This document shows, piece after piece, positions 25,534-34,886 of a stretch of DNA of 64,000 nucleotides. The notes below the pieces were generated by a model. It ran no database searches. It saw only the letters and a list, made by a program, of their open reading frames with translations, and was not told the DNA's origin. The DNA is taken from positions 62,001 to 126,000 of the forward strand of contig NZ_SOEY01000019.1 in the NCBI RefSeq assembly GCF_004402535.1, given 5' to 3'. The translations under genes were made by a program, and so were the position numbers. Positions within the stretch are counted from its first letter, which is position 1; every line of letters begins with the position of its first letter. This DNA comes from Cryobacterium glaciale. GTDB lineage: Bacteria; Actinomycetota; Actinomycetes; Actinomycetales; Microbacteriaceae.

Positions 25534-26457
25534 TCAGAGCGCGGCTCGGCGCAGCACGGCCTCCGCGTGCCGCAGCACCGGGCCGTCGATCATGCGGCCC
25601 TCGTGCTGGAAGACGCCGCGAGCAGTCGCGGCGGCCTCGAGCAGTCCGAGGGCGTAGTCCACCTCGGCGGCGGTCGGTTGGTAGGCGGCACGAATGACCG
25701 CTACCTGGCTGGGGTGGATGCAGGCGGTGGCGGTGAAGCCGCTCGCGACGGCATCCGCTGCCTCGTCGTGGAGCCCGGCCGTGTCGGTGATGTCGAGGTG
25801 CACGGCGTCGATGGCGGCCTTATCGTGGGCACCGGCCGCGAGCAGCACCAGTGAGCGGGCCTGGCGCGCGACGTCACGATAGCGTCCGTCGGCGAGGCGG
25901 CTGGAGGTGCCGCCGAGGGAGGCGACGAGGTCTTCGGCGCCCCACATGAGCGCGACGACGTTGCGTTCGGCGGCGATCTCGGTTGCGGAGATCACGCCGG
26001 CGGCAGTCTCGCACAGGGCAATCACCCGAAACGCCGCGAGCCGTTCGACCTGGCCGGCGCTGATGGTCTTGGCGAGCATGACGTCGTGGTATTCCGTGCG
26101 CTCGAGCGCGGCCAGGTCGAGCGCGAAATCGTCGGTGTCGGACGGATTGATGCGCACGATCGTGCGGGACGGGTCAAGCGGATACTCGATCAACGCCCGC
26201 CGCGCCGCCGCCCGGTCTGCGGGCGCGACGGCGTCTTCCAGGTCGAGGATGACCGCATCGGAGCGCTCGGCTGCCTTCGCGTAGCGCTCGGGCCGGTCGG
26301 CCGGGCAGAACAGCAGGGCCGGACCGAGGGTGAACGGTGCCGGTGTGAACGGACTGAGGCCGGCCGGTCTGTCGTCGAACGGGTCGGGGCCGGCCGGATC
26401 ACCGTACTCATCGAAGGAGCCCTGCTCGAACGGGTCACCGTCGAACGGGCCGCTCAC
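25534..26457 (-). CDS. CitE-like HpcH/HpaI aldolase family CoA-ester lyase
   Basis: 307 residues. TIM-barrel Mg-dependent lyase; motifs ALLFCPADRPERYAKA, VILDLEDAV, RINPSDTDDF, IALCETAAGV, LMWGAEDL and CIHPSQV match the family. M. tuberculosis Rv2498c, at the same place in an equivalent operon, acts as a stereospecific HMG-CoA lyase, so a lyase step in leucine breakdown is likely here. GTG 26457 overlaps the MaoC stop as GTGA. The N-terminal ~45 residues are an Asp/Pro/Phe-rich extension. Confidence 0.9.
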   Translation of the reverse strand: MSGPFDGDPFEQGSFDEYGDPAGPDPFDDRPAGLSPFTPAPFTLGPALLFCPADRPERYAKAAERSDAVILDLEDAVAPADRAAARRALIEYPLDPSRTIVRINPSDTDDFALDLAALERTEYHDVMLAKTISAGQVERLAAFRVIALCETAAGVISATEIAAERNVVALMWGAEDLVASLGGTSSRLADGRYRDVARQARSLVLLAAGAHDKAAIDAVHLDITDTAGLHDEAADAVASGFTATACIHPSQVAVIRAAYQPTAAEVDYALGLLEAAATARGVFQHEGRMIDGPVLRHAEAVLRRAAL

Positions 26458-26960
26458 TGGGCGGCTCCCTGGCACCAGACCAGGACCGTGCGCACGGCCG
26501 TGCCGACGACGACACCGTACTGGTTGCGTCCGGTGTGTTCGAGGGTGATGATGCCCTGACCCGGCCGACTCTTCGACAGTCGCTTGTCGGTGACGATGGT
26601 CTCCGAATAGAGGGTGTCGCCGTGATGCAGCGGATGCGGAAACGTCACGGCCGAAAACCCCAGGTTCGCCACGATTGTGCCCTGGGTCAGTTGCGCGACC
26701 GAGCTGCCCACCATGGTGGAAAGGGTGAACATGGAGTTGACCAGGCGTTCGCCGAACGGCTGGGTGGCCGACCACGCTGCATCGAGGTGTAGGGCCTGCG
26801 TGTTCATGGTCATCGTCGTGAACAGCACGTTATCGGCCTCGGTCACCGTGCGGCCGGGCCGGTGCTGGTAGAGCGCCGAGAGGTCGAATTCCTCGAAGTA
26901 GAGGCCTCGCTGCAGGGTCGGACGGCGCTCGCCCGCTGGCGTGTCTGGGGTATCGGGCAT
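26454..26960 (-). CDS. MaoC family dehydratase
   Basis: 168 residues, hot-dog fold enoyl-CoA hydratase-type. Hallmarks: GRTVTEADNVLFTTMTMNTQALHLDAAWS, where Asp and His of the hydratase pair occur, and FPHPLHHGDTLYSETIV. Likely hydrates an unsaturated acyl-CoA between the dehydrogenase/carboxylase and the CitE lyase. ATG 26960 has GAGGAG 6 bp upstream. Orthologous in position to Rv2499c of M. tuberculosis. Confidence 0.92.
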   Translation of the reverse strand: MPDTPDTPAGERRPTLQRGLYFEEFDLSALYQHRPGRTVTEADNVLFTTMTMNTQALHLDAAWSATQPFGERLVNSMFTLSTMVGSSVAQLTQGTIVANLGFSAVTFPHPLHHGDTLYSETIVTDKRLSKSRPGQGIITLEHTGRNQYGVVVGTAVRTVLVWCQGAAQ

Positions 26961-26992
26961 CCGCTTCTCCTCGGTCTAGTCGTGCGTCCAGG

Positions 26993-28159
26993 TCAGGCCG
27001 TGAAACCGAGCGACCGGGCGATGACCATGAGCTGCACCTCGGTCGTACCCTCGCCCAGTTCGAGCACTTTGGAATCACGATAGTGCCGGGCGACCGGGTT
27101 TTCATTCAGAAAACCGTAACCGCCGAAGATCTGGGTGGCGTCCCGGGCATTGTCCATGGCGGCTTCGCTGCCGATCATCTTGGCGATCGACGCCTCCATC
27201 TTGAACGACGTGCCGTTGATCATTTTCAGCGCCGCGTCGTAGTAGGCGAGGCGGGCGCTGTGTACCCGCGCCTGCATGCGTGCCAGTTTGAAGGCGATGT
27301 GCTGGTTGGATCCGATGGCGCGACCGAACACGTTGCGGCTCTTCGCGTAGCGCACCGACTCGTCGAGGCAGCCCTGCGCCGCCCCGGCGCAGAGCGCGGC
27401 GAAGGCGATGCGGCCCTCGTCGAGGGTCTGCACGAAGTTGGCGAAGCCGCGGCCGCGCTCGCCGAGCAGGTTCGCTTCGGGTACCCGCACGTTGTCGAAG
27501 AGCAGCGGATGCGTGTCGGAGGTGTGCCAGCCGACCTTGTCGTAGGCGGGCAGTACGGTGAAACCGGGTGCCGGGGTCGGCACCAGGATGGCGGTGAGTT
27601 CTTTTTTTATCGAACCGTCGGCGCGGGTGGACTGGCCGGTGACCGCGGTGACGGTGACCAGCCGGGTGATGTCGGTGCCGGAGTTGGTGATGAACTGCTT
27701 GCTGCCGTTGATCACCCATTCGCCGCCCGTCAGTTCTGCGGTGGTCTTGGTGCCGGCGGCATCGGAGCCGGCATCCGCTTCGGTGAGGCCGAACGCGGAG
27801 AGAGCCTTGCCGCTCGCGAGCAGCGGCACCCACTCCTGTTTTTGTTGTTCGGTGCCGCGACGGTAGACCGGCATGATGCCAAGGCCCACACCGGCTTCGA
27901 GGGTAACGGCGATGCTCTGGTCGACGCGTCCGAGTTGTTCGACAGCGAGGCAGAGCGAAAAATAGTCGCTACCCTGGCCGCCGTATTCCTTCGGGAACGG
28001 CAGGCCGAACAGGCCCATCTCACCCATCTGGGCGATGATGCCGTATGGCAGGCTGCGTTTGGTGTCGTACTCGTAGGCGGCCGGAGCGACGACGGTGTCG
28101 GCGAAGTCGCGAACCTGGTCGCTGAGGTCCTGCTGGCTGGGGCTGAGTTCGTAGCTCAT
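26993..28159 (-). CDS. Acyl-CoA dehydrogenase (isovaleryl-CoA dehydrogenase-like)
   Basis: 388 residues. FAD enzyme catalysing alpha,beta-desaturation. FAD/acyl-CoA motifs AFGLTEADAGSDAAGTKT and WVINGSKQFITNSGTD, and C-terminal YRDSKVLELGEGTTEVQ are present. Context (biotin carboxylase, hydratase, lyase) points to the isovaleryl-CoA step of leucine catabolism, although substrate range cannot be read from sequence. Its ATG overlaps the carboxylase stop as TAATG. Confidence 0.94.
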   Translation of the reverse strand: MSYELSPSQQDLSDQVRDFADTVVAPAAYEYDTKRSLPYGIIAQMGEMGLFGLPFPKEYGGQGSDYFSLCLAVEQLGRVDQSIAVTLEAGVGLGIMPVYRRGTEQQKQEWVPLLASGKALSAFGLTEADAGSDAAGTKTTAELTGGEWVINGSKQFITNSGTDITRLVTVTAVTGQSTRADGSIKKELTAILVPTPAPGFTVLPAYDKVGWHTSDTHPLLFDNVRVPEANLLGERGRGFANFVQTLDEGRIAFAALCAGAAQGCLDESVRYAKSRNVFGRAIGSNQHIAFKLARMQARVHSARLAYYDAALKMINGTSFKMEASIAKMIGSEAAMDNARDATQIFGGYGFLNENPVARHYRDSKVLELGEGTTEVQLMVIARSLGFTA

Positions 28160-30231
28160 TATAGATCTCCCTGGTCTGGGGTAGCGGCGGGTTCCGCAGG
28201 CGTGGGTTCACGGGGCGTGGGTTCAGCGGCAACGCTCGCGACGATCTGGTCGAGGCGCACGAGATCGCCGGGGGCGACGCTGATCGTGACGGTTCCCGCG
28301 TGAGGCGCCACGAGTTTGTGCTCCATTTTCATGGCCTCGATAGTGGCGAGGGTCTGCCCGGCAATCACGAGGTCTCCGGCGCTGACCGGCACGGAAACGA
28401 CGGTGCCCGGCATCGGTGAACGCACCTCGGGTTGAAACGCGCCGGCCACCCGGTTCCGCCCGGCGAGCTGTTCAGCCAGTAGTTCGGCGCGGCTGGGCAG
28501 CAGCAGGTCAAAGGCGACACCGTCGTGGCCGAGATGGAGGTGCCCGGTGGTGCGCGCCAGGTCATAGACGCGAGTTTCTCCCTCGAACTCCACTCGCACG
28601 CGGCCGGCGTCCACCGGCGCGAGGCGGCCGATGGCCGGCGCGCGGTCGCCGACGCGAACGGATGCTGCGCCCGGCTCCCCGAGAACAGCCACGCTCAGGA
28701 TCCCGCCACCGTCCACCCCGAACTCATACCGGGCGGGACGGTGCTCGCCCAGGCGCCAGCCGCTCGGCCGCTGCCAGACCGAGGTCGCCGCATCGGCCGC
28801 GGCAGCGTGCAGCAGCAGGGCCGCTGCCGCGAGCACGTGGTCGTCGGCCCGCCGAAAGGCGAGGTGCGGCAGGGTGCGCTCGATCAGCCCGGTGTCGAGC
28901 TGACCGGCCCGCACCGCCGGTTCGTGCAGCAGCAGACGGAGATATTCCAGATTGGTATGTACTCCGAGCACCAAGGTGTCGGCGAGGGCACGATCAAGGC
29001 GCGCGATGGCGGCAGCCCGGTCGGGGCCCCAGGCCACGACCTTGGCGAGCATCGGGTCGTAGGCGCCCCCGATTTGCAGGCCAGGCAGCAGGGCGCTGTC
29101 GACGCGGATGCCGTCGCCGACGGCCTCGCGCAGGGCCAGTACGGTGCCGGTCATCGGCAGAAAGTCGCGGTCGGGGTTCTCCGCGTAGACGCGCGCCTCG
29201 ATCGCATGCCCGCCCAGACATATATCGCTTTGCGCGAGCCCGAGCGGCTCCCCCGCGGCTATGCGCAGCTGCCAGTCGACCAAGTCGACGCCGGTGACGA
29301 GTTCGGTGACCGGGTGTTCAACCTGCAGTCGGGTGTTCATCTCCATGAAGAAGAACTCGTCGGGAGCGTCGGCGGCGACCAGGAATTCAACGGTACCGGC
29401 TCCGCGATAGTCGACGCTGCGGGCTGCGGCGCAGGCGGCCTCACCGATGCGGGCTCGGGTCGCCGAGTCGAGCAGCGGTGAGGGAGCTTCCTCGATGACT
29501 TTTTGGTGGCGGCGCTGCAGCGAGCACTCGCGTTCGCCGAGGTGGATGACGGCGCCGTAGTTGTCGGCCAGCACCTGCACTTCGATGTGCCGGGGAGTGG
29601 CGACGAGTCGTTCCAGAAAGAGGGTGTCGTCGCCGAACGCGCTCGCGGCCACGCGGCGCGCGGTGAGCAGGGCGTCGGGGAGTTGGTCGGCGCTCTCGAC
29701 GACCTGCATGCCCTTGCCGCCGCCGCCGGCGGAGGGTTTGATCAGCAGCGGGTACCCCACCTCGGCGGCAGCCTCGACGAGCTGCTCGTCGGTGAGCCCC
29801 GGCCGCGCGATTCCGGGAATGATCGGCACCCCGAAACCGGCAACGTGATTCTTGGAACGGATCTTGTCGCCCATCACAGCCAGCGCGTTTACGCTCGGCC
29901 CGATGAACACGATGCCGGCGTCGGCGCAGGCCTGCGCGAAGGCCTGGTTTTCGCTGAGGAACCCGTAGCCCGGGTGAATGGCCTGCGCGCCGGTCTGCGC
30001 GGCGGCATTGAGAATTGCGTCAATGCTGAGGTAGCTCTGGGCCGGGGCGGCGGGGCCGATGCGCACCGCGGCATCCGCCAGCTGCACGTGTCGGGCGCCT
30101 ACATCGGCGTCACTGTAGACGGCAACCGAGCGGATGCCCCGCTCCCGCAGGGTACGCAGGATGCGGCAGGCGATCTCGCCGCGGTTTGCGACGAGCACGG
30201 TGGTGAAGTCTGTGGTGAAGTCAGTGGTCAT
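28159..30231 (-). CDS. Acyl-CoA (probably 3-methylcrotonyl-CoA) carboxylase alpha subunit, biotin carboxylase plus BCCP
   Basis: 690 residues. Biotin carboxylase domain (1-450; [46 protein letters not shown]), a BT-like middle region, and a C-terminal biotinyl domain with EAMKMEHKL, whose Lys carries biotin. Organisation is that of 3-methylcrotonyl-/propionyl-type alpha chains; neighbouring genes favour 3-methylcrotonyl-CoA. ATG 30231 starts 4 bp after the beta subunit stop. The N-terminus contains a short DFT repeat. Confidence 0.94.
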   Translation of the reverse strand: MTTDFTTDFTTVLVANRGEIACRILRTLRERGIRSVAVYSDADVGARHVQLADAAVRIGPAAPAQSYLSIDAILNAAAQTGAQAIHPGYGFLSENQAFAQACADAGIVFIGPSVNALAVMGDKIRSKNHVAGFGVPIIPGIARPGLTDEQLVEAAAEVGYPLLIKPSAGGGGKGMQVVESADQLPDALLTARRVAASAFGDDTLFLERLVATPRHIEVQVLADNYGAVIHLGERECSLQRRHQKVIEEAPSPLLDSATRARIGEAACAAARSVDYRGAGTVEFLVAADAPDEFFFMEMNTRLQVEHPVTELVTGVDLVDWQLRIAAGEPLGLAQSDICLGGHAIEARVYAENPDRDFLPMTGTVLALREAVGDGIRVDSALLPGLQIGGAYDPMLAKVVAWGPDRAAAIARLDRALADTLVLGVHTNLEYLRLLLHEPAVRAGQLDTGLIERTLPHLAFRRADDHVLAAAALLLHAAAADAATSVWQRPSGWRLGEHRPARYEFGVDGGGILSVAVLGEPGAASVRVGDRAPAIGRLAPVDAGRVRVEFEGETRVYDLARTTGHLHLGHDGVAFDLLLPSRAELLAEQLAGRNRVAGAFQPEVRSPMPGTVVSVPVSAGDLVIAGQTLATIEAMKMEHKLVAPHAGTVTISVAPGDLVRLDQIVASVAAEPTPREPTPAEPAATPDQGDL

Positions 30232-30235
30232 CGGG

Positions 30236-31843
30236 TCACATCCGAAACAGGCCGAAGGCGGGTTCGGGCAGGGGAACGGCGGAGCAGACGTCCAGGGCAA
30301 GGCCGAGCACGGTACGGGTGTCGGCCGGGTCGATGACGCCGTCGTCCCAGAGCCGCGCGGTGGAATAGTAGGGACTGCCCTGCTGTTCGTACTGGTCGGT
30401 GATCGGCTGTTTGAACGCAGCTTCTGCCTCGGCCGACCACTCGTCACCACGCGCCTCGATCTGCTCGCGTTTCACGGTCGCGAGCACCGCTGAGGCCTGC
30501 GGGCCGCCCATCACCGAGATGCGGCTTCCCGGCCACATCCAGAGAAAGCGCGGCGAGTAGGCGCGGCCGCACATGGAGTAGTTGCCGGCGCCGAACGACC
30601 CGCCAATGACGACGGTGAGTTTGGGAACGCGCGTGGTGGCGACGGCGGTGACCATTTTGGCGCCGTGCCTGGCGATGCCGCCGGCCTCGGCGTCCTTGCC
30701 GACCATGAAGCCCGAGATGTTCTGCAGGAAGATCAGCGGGATGCCGCGCTGGTCGCACAGTTCGATGAAGTGGGCGCCCTTCTGCGCAGACTCGGCGAAC
30801 AGGATGCCGTTGTTGGCGACGATACCCACCGGGTGACCGTGCAGGTGGGCGAATCCGGTGACCAGGGTACTGCCGAACTCCATCTTGAACTCGTGGAACT
30901 CGCTCGCGTCGACCAGCCGGGCGATGACCTCGCGCACGTCGTAGGACTGCTGCACGTCGACCGGCACGGCGCCGTACAGTTGATCGGCGAGCGCCGCCGG
31001 TTCACGCATGGGCAGCACCGGCCAGGCCGACGGCTCGGGCGCGGGCAGGGTCGCGACGATGTCGCGCACGATTTGCAGAGCGTGTTCGTCGTTCTCGGCG
31101 AGGTGGTCGGTGACGCCGGAGACGCGGGAGTGCAGTTCGCCGCCGCCGAGTTCTTCGGCCGAGACGATCTCACCGATCGCGGCCTTGACGAGGGGAGGTC
31201 CGCCGAGGAAGATCGTGCCCTGGTTCCGCACGATCACGGTCTCGTCGCTCATTGCCGGAACGTACGCGCCGCCGGCGGTGCAGGAACCGAGCACCGCGGC
31301 GATCTGCGGAATGCGGGCGGCGGACATCCGTGCCTGGTTGTAGAAGATTCGGCCGAAGTGCTCACGGTCGGGAAAGACCTCGTCCTGCCGGGGCAGGAAG
31401 GCTCCGCCGGAGTCGACCAGGTAGACGCACGGCAGCCTGTTCTCGAGGGCGATTTCTTGCGCACGCAGGTGTTTCTTGACCGTCAGCGGGTAGTAGGTGC
31501 CGCCCTTGACCGTGGCGTCATTGCAGATGACGAGCACCGGACGATTGTGCACGAGACCGATTCCAACGATGACTCCCGCGCCGGGGCTGTCGTCGTTGTA
31601 GACACCGGTGGCGGCGAGCGGTGCAATTTCAAGAAAAGGGCTGCCCTCATCGAGCAGCCGGTCGACGCGTTCCCGGGGCAGGAGTTTTCCGCGGGCGACA
31701 TGCCGCTGCCGGGAGGTCTCGGGGCCGCCGAGGGCCGCCAGGGCGAGGCGCGCGCGAAGGTCGGCGACGAAAGCGCGCTGCGCGGTGTCGTTGGCGCGAA
31801 AGGTGGGGGCGGTGTGGTCGAGCTCACTGGTGAGGACGTTCAT
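30236..31843 (-). CDS. Acyl-CoA (probably 3-methylcrotonyl-CoA) carboxylase beta subunit
   Basis: 535 residues, carboxyltransferase with tandem crotonase-like domains. Signature sequences: [39 protein letters not shown] (DSGGAxLP is typical of MCCase beta), [16 protein letters not shown], and [18 protein letters not shown]. First gene of the operon; GGAG lies 10 bp before ATG 31843. The TTG-start extension of ten codons is unlikely. Confidence 0.95.
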   Translation of the reverse strand: MNVLTSELDHTAPTFRANDTAQRAFVADLRARLALAALGGPETSRQRHVARGKLLPRERVDRLLDEGSPFLEIAPLAATGVYNDDSPGAGVIVGIGLVHNRPVLVICNDATVKGGTYYPLTVKKHLRAQEIALENRLPCVYLVDSGGAFLPRQDEVFPDREHFGRIFYNQARMSAARIPQIAAVLGSCTAGGAYVPAMSDETVIVRNQGTIFLGGPPLVKAAIGEIVSAEELGGGELHSRVSGVTDHLAENDEHALQIVRDIVATLPAPEPSAWPVLPMREPAALADQLYGAVPVDVQQSYDVREVIARLVDASEFHEFKMEFGSTLVTGFAHLHGHPVGIVANNGILFAESAQKGAHFIELCDQRGIPLIFLQNISGFMVGKDAEAGGIARHGAKMVTAVATTRVPKLTVVIGGSFGAGNYSMCGRAYSPRFLWMWPGSRISVMGGPQASAVLATVKREQIEARGDEWSAEAEAAFKQPITDQYEQQGSPYYSTARLWDDGVIDPADTRTVLGLALDVCSAVPLPEPAFGLFRM

Positions 31844-31877
31844 CGCCGGCTGTCTCCTTTGACTGGGCGCCAATCAC

Positions 31878-31920
31878 AGTTAATGATTGGTAACTCAATT
31901 TAGGTTAGCTAGTATTAACT
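31878..31920. promoter_or_regulatory. Divergent promoter region with two candidate TetR operators
   Basis: Two 18-bp sites share the form RGTTA-N8-TAACT: AGTTAATGATTGGTAACT (31878-31895) and GGTTAGCTAGTATTAACT (31903-31920), centre to centre 25 bp. For tetR, TTGGTA (31887-31892), 17 bp, TAGTAT (31910-31915) would start transcription at or next to the ATG at 31924, giving a leaderless message. The AT-rich gap serves both the carboxylase operon and tetR, so the sites are probably bound by the TetR product. Confidence 0.6.
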
Positions 31921-31923
31921 GAA

Positions 31924-32523
31924 ATGTCCAGTGATGAAGGAACCACGCCGCGCAGCCGGGCCAAGGCCGACCGGCGCACCGCCCTGCTCACCGCGGCGGC
32001 CACCCTGTTTGCCCGCTCGGGCTTCAACGGGGTGTCGATCGAGGACCTCGGTGCCGCCGTGGGGGTGAGCGGACCGGCGGTCTACCGCCATTTCAGCGGC
32101 AAGCCGGCCGTACTCGCCGCCCTGCTGATCGACGTGAGCGAGGATCTGGTCATCGGGGGTGGTGCTGTGGTCACGGCGACAACGGATGCCGCAGCAGCCC
32201 TACAGGGTCTCGTACGCTTTCACGTGGATTTCGCCCTGGCGAACCCCGACGTGATCCGCGTGCAGGACCGCGACCTCGACAGCCTCGCCGAGTCGGACCA
32301 ACACCGGGTGCGGGCGCTGCAGCGCGAATACGTGGAACTGTGGGTGCACGTGTTGCATCGAGTACACCCGGCAGCCGACGAGACGAAGCTGCGCATTCGC
32401 GCCCACGCCACATTTGGGCTGCTGAACTCGACTCCGCACAGCGCGCGCGCCTCGGCGCAACCTGCCGTGCGCGCCCTGCTTGAGGAAATGGCGCTCGCCG
32501 CCCTCGGCCTGCCCGCCGCTTAA
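31924..32523 (+). CDS. TetR family regulator of the leucine/acyl-CoA operon
   Basis: 199 residues. HTH in residues ~17-62 (TALLTAAATLFARSGFNGVS, VGVSGPAVYRHFSGKPAVL). Divergent from the carboxylase-dehydrogenase-hydratase-lyase operon, matching the position of M. tuberculosis Rv2506 (BkaR), described as a repressor of the equivalent branched-chain keto-acid operon. Probably a repressor responding to a CoA intermediate. It converges on the PCD-VOC gene 68 bp away. Confidence 0.88.
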   Translation: MSSDEGTTPRSRAKADRRTALLTAAATLFARSGFNGVSIEDLGAAVGVSGPAVYRHFSGKPAVLAALLIDVSEDLVIGGGAVVTATTDAAAALQGLVRFHVDFALANPDVIRVQDRDLDSLAESDQHRVRALQREYVELWVHVLHRVHPAADETKLRIRAHATFGLLNSTPHSARASAQPAVRALLEEMALAALGLPAA

Positions 32524-32591
32524 CAATCCCGGGGGCGCGGGTAGTGAGAGCGCCGCAACGTTCACGAGCGTAGCAAGCGCCCGGGAGCGAG

Positions 32592-33254
32592 TCAGAAGGC
32601 GGCGGTGCAGACGCAGAGTTCATTGCCCTCGACGTCGGCGAGAACCCACCAGTCGGGCGCGTGTTCGTCGGTGAGCAGCACGCCGCCGCACAAGAGCACG
32701 GCCGCGACCCGGTCTTCGGCGTCATCGCTCGGAACGTAAACGTCGAGGTGGATACGGTTGCGGTCGGTACGGGCGATCTCCATGTGCTGGAACCAGACCT
32801 TGGGGGCGAGGCCGCGCGGATCGACCAGCTCGATGCCATCGTCGCCGGCGACCTCGGTGTAGCCGAGGCCCGCCCGCCAGAATGGGCGCACGGCATCCGC
32901 GTCGATGCAGTCGATCGCGATGTCGTAACGCGTCGGCTGCGCGAGGTGGGCCGTGGCTCCGAGGGTGTCGGCGAGCTGCTGCACGCGGGCCGCAAGCTCG
33001 AGATCGCGACTGGTCACTCCCCCGGCATCGTGCGAGGTCAGCACGAGCGACACCGTGCCGTAACCGAGGCGCACGTCGGGGTGGTGGTTCAGTGCCTCGG
33101 CGACCGCGCCGATGCCGTTGACGAGGTCCAGAGCCGACACGAAGTCTTTCGTGCCAAACGTTGCGTGCAGGCATCCGTCAAGATGCACGAAAGCCGTGCC
33201 CGCCAGCTGCGTCTTCGTCGAAAAGGGGGCGAGAAGTGCACCATGAGCGTTCAT
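32592..33254 (-). CDS. Pterin-4a-carbinolamine dehydratase-like / VOC domain fusion
   Basis: 220 residues, two domains. Residues ~15-100 match 4a-hydroxytetrahydrobiopterin dehydratase (AEALNHHPDVRLGYGTVSLVLTSH in parts, HDAGGVTSRDLELA). Residues ~110-220 are a glyoxalase/VOC-like beta-alpha-beta-beta-beta unit (YDIAIDCIDADAVRPFW, NRIHLDVYVPSDDAEDRV, DWWVLADVEGNELCVC). Reaction unknown; the first domain suggests pterin recycling or a reused fold. GGAGG lies 11 bp before ATG 33254; the longer frame runs into a palindromic repeat and is not coding. Confidence 0.85.
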   Translation of the reverse strand: MNAHGALLAPFSTKTQLAGTAFVHLDGCLHATFGTKDFVSALDLVNGIGAVAEALNHHPDVRLGYGTVSLVLTSHDAGGVTSRDLELAARVQQLADTLGATAHLAQPTRYDIAIDCIDADAVRPFWRAGLGYTEVAGDDGIELVDPRGLAPKVWFQHMEIARTDRNRIHLDVYVPSDDAEDRVAAVLLCGGVLLTDEHAPDWWVLADVEGNELCVCTAAF

Positions 33255-33300
33255 ACCTCCACTTTCCTCCGCTGTCGTACCCCGGTCAATCGTCCATCTG

Positions 33301-33396
33301 GCGCATAACTCCTGCAATCTGCAGGGCCGAAAAACCCAGCCCCCGGAATTCCGCGGAACTTTCCGGTTGGTTTTACAAATTGCAGGAGTTATGCGC
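33301..33396. repeat. 96-bp palindromic intergenic element
   Basis: Perfect 18-bp terminal arms GCGCATAACTCCTGCAAT (33301-33318) and its reverse complement (33379-33396) bracket a 60-bp centre that is itself partly self-complementary (AAAAACCCAGCC versus GGTTGGTTTT). It lies between the end of bkdC and the start of the PCD-VOC gene, so it could terminate the bkd transcript. The size and form are those of a MITE or REP-like repeat; no flanking target duplication is obvious. Confidence 0.85.
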
Positions 33397-33467
33397 AACC
33401 CGTGGGTAGGGACGGGCGGTGCCGGGAATGGTGGCAGAACTGCCGGTGGTGAGGAGGCCGGGAGGCG

Positions 33468-34886
33468 TCAGACCATGGCCAGCACCCGGGCCGGGTCGGC
33501 GAGGATGGTTCCGATGTCGGAGAGAAAGCGGGACCCCTGCTCGCCGTCGACCAGGCGATGGTCGAATGACAGGCTGAGGGTGAGCACCTTGCGCAGCGCG
33601 ACCTGCCCCCGATATGCCCACGGCTGAGAGCGGATGCTGCCCAGCGCGAGGATCGCCGCCTCGCCCGGGTTGAGAATGGGGGTACCCGCGTCGATGCCGA
33701 ACACCCCGATATTGGTGATGGTGATCGTGCCGCCGGACAGCGCCGCCGGGGTGGTCGTTCCGGCCCGGGCGGCCGTGGTGAGTTCGGCGAGCGCGGCGGC
33801 CAGGCCGCGCAGGTCGAGCCGGTCGGCGTCGACGATGTTCGGCACGAGCAGGCCACGCGGGGTGGCCGCGGCGATGCCGAGGTTCACGTGGTGGAACTGC
33901 ACGATCTCGCCGGCCGGCTCATCCCACCGGGTGTTCACCGCGGGGGTGCGGCCGACCGCCAGGCAGAGCGCCTTGGCCACCACGGCAAGGATGCCGATGC
34001 CGGCGTCGGCAAACTGGCGGTCAGCGCGCAGGGAATCGAGGAGCTCGACGGTGGGGGTGACGTCGATGGTGAGGAACTCGGTCACGTGCGGCGCCGTGAA
34101 CGCGCTCTGGACCATGGCAGCCGCGGTGATTTTGCGCAGGCTCTTGATCGGCGTGCGGCTCTCGCGCTCCAACGTTTCGGGCCTGGACCGGTCGGGCGGA
34201 GCCCCGGGCAGACCGGCCGCCGGCACCGACTCCGTGAGGTGGGCACGCACGTCGTCGCGGGTGATCAGGCCGTCGCGTCCGGTTCCGGTGACGGTGGTCA
34301 GGTCGATCCCGAGGTCGCGGGCCAGCGCGCGCACCGGCGGCGTCGAGCGCGGGCGCTCAACAGCGGATGCTGCGGCGGGCGCCACCTGGTCCGGCGCGGC
34401 ATCCACTGCCGTGGGCGGTTGCGAGGATAGCGCTACCGGCGTATCCCGGTCAGCTGGAGCAGCCGGATCGGGCGCAGGCCGGTCGGCCACGACCGCAGGG
34501 CCGCCACCCGGCCGGGCTCGACGCTGGGGGTGGCCGCCGCGCTCCACGGCGGGACCATAGCCGACCAGGTTGGCCTCGCGCTGCTGCACGGGCGCTTCGA
34601 CCGGGGCTGGAGCATCCACTGCACCGGTGTCAGGGGTATCCGGCTCGCCGCCGATGTCAAAGCTGACGATCGGTTCGCCCACGTGCACGACGACCCCCGC
34701 CGGCTGGTGCAGCACGCGCACCACCCCGGCGAACGGGCTCGGCAGTTCTACGACCGCCTTGGCCGTCTCAACGTCGGCGATGTGCTGGTTGAGCGTGACC
34801 TCGTCGCCCGGCGCCACCAGCCAGGCCACGATCTCGCTCTCGGTGAGCCCCTCACCGAGGTCGGGCAGCTTGAAGATCTTGATCAT
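33468..34886 (-). CDS. bkdC: Branched-chain 2-oxo acid dehydrogenase E2 (dihydrolipoyl acyltransferase)
   Basis: 472 residues. Lipoyl domain 1-80 with Lys43 in DVETAKAVVE; long Ala/Pro linker; peripheral-subunit binding domain (TPPVRALARDLGIDLTTV); catalytic domain ending in the acyltransferase motif SLSFDHRLVDGEQG. Transfers the acyl group from E1 to CoA. ATG overlaps the E1-beta stop (ATGA). E3 (lipoamide dehydrogenase) is not in the window. BCKDH versus PDH assignment rests on family similarity and the leucine-catabolism context. Confidence 0.9.
   Translation of the reverse strand: MIKIFKLPDLGEGLTESEIVAWLVAPGDEVTLNQHIADVETAKAVVELPSPFAGVVRVLHQPAGVVVHVGEPIVSFDIGGEPDTPDTGAVDAPAPVEAPVQQREANLVGYGPAVERGGHPQRRARPGGGPAVVADRPAPDPAAPADRDTPVALSSQPPTAVDAAPDQVAPAAASAVERPRSTPPVRALARDLGIDLTTVTGTGRDGLITRDDVRAHLTESVPAAGLPGAPPDRSRPETLERESRTPIKSLRKITAAAMVQSAFTAPHVTEFLTIDVTPTVELLDSLRADRQFADAGIGILAVVAKALCLAVGRTPAVNTRWDEPAGEIVQFHHVNLGIAAATPRGLLVPNIVDADRLDLRGLAAALAELTTAARAGTTTPAALSGGTITITNIGVFGIDAGTPILNPGEAAILALGSIRSQPWAYRGQVALRKVLTLSLSFDHRLVDGEQGSRFLSDIGTILADPARVLAMV

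Noticed and set aside
28416..29297. Arg/Pro-rich plus-strand frame in the carboxylase alpha gene
   Set aside because: Shadow of the minus-strand carboxylase, whose motifs are complete.
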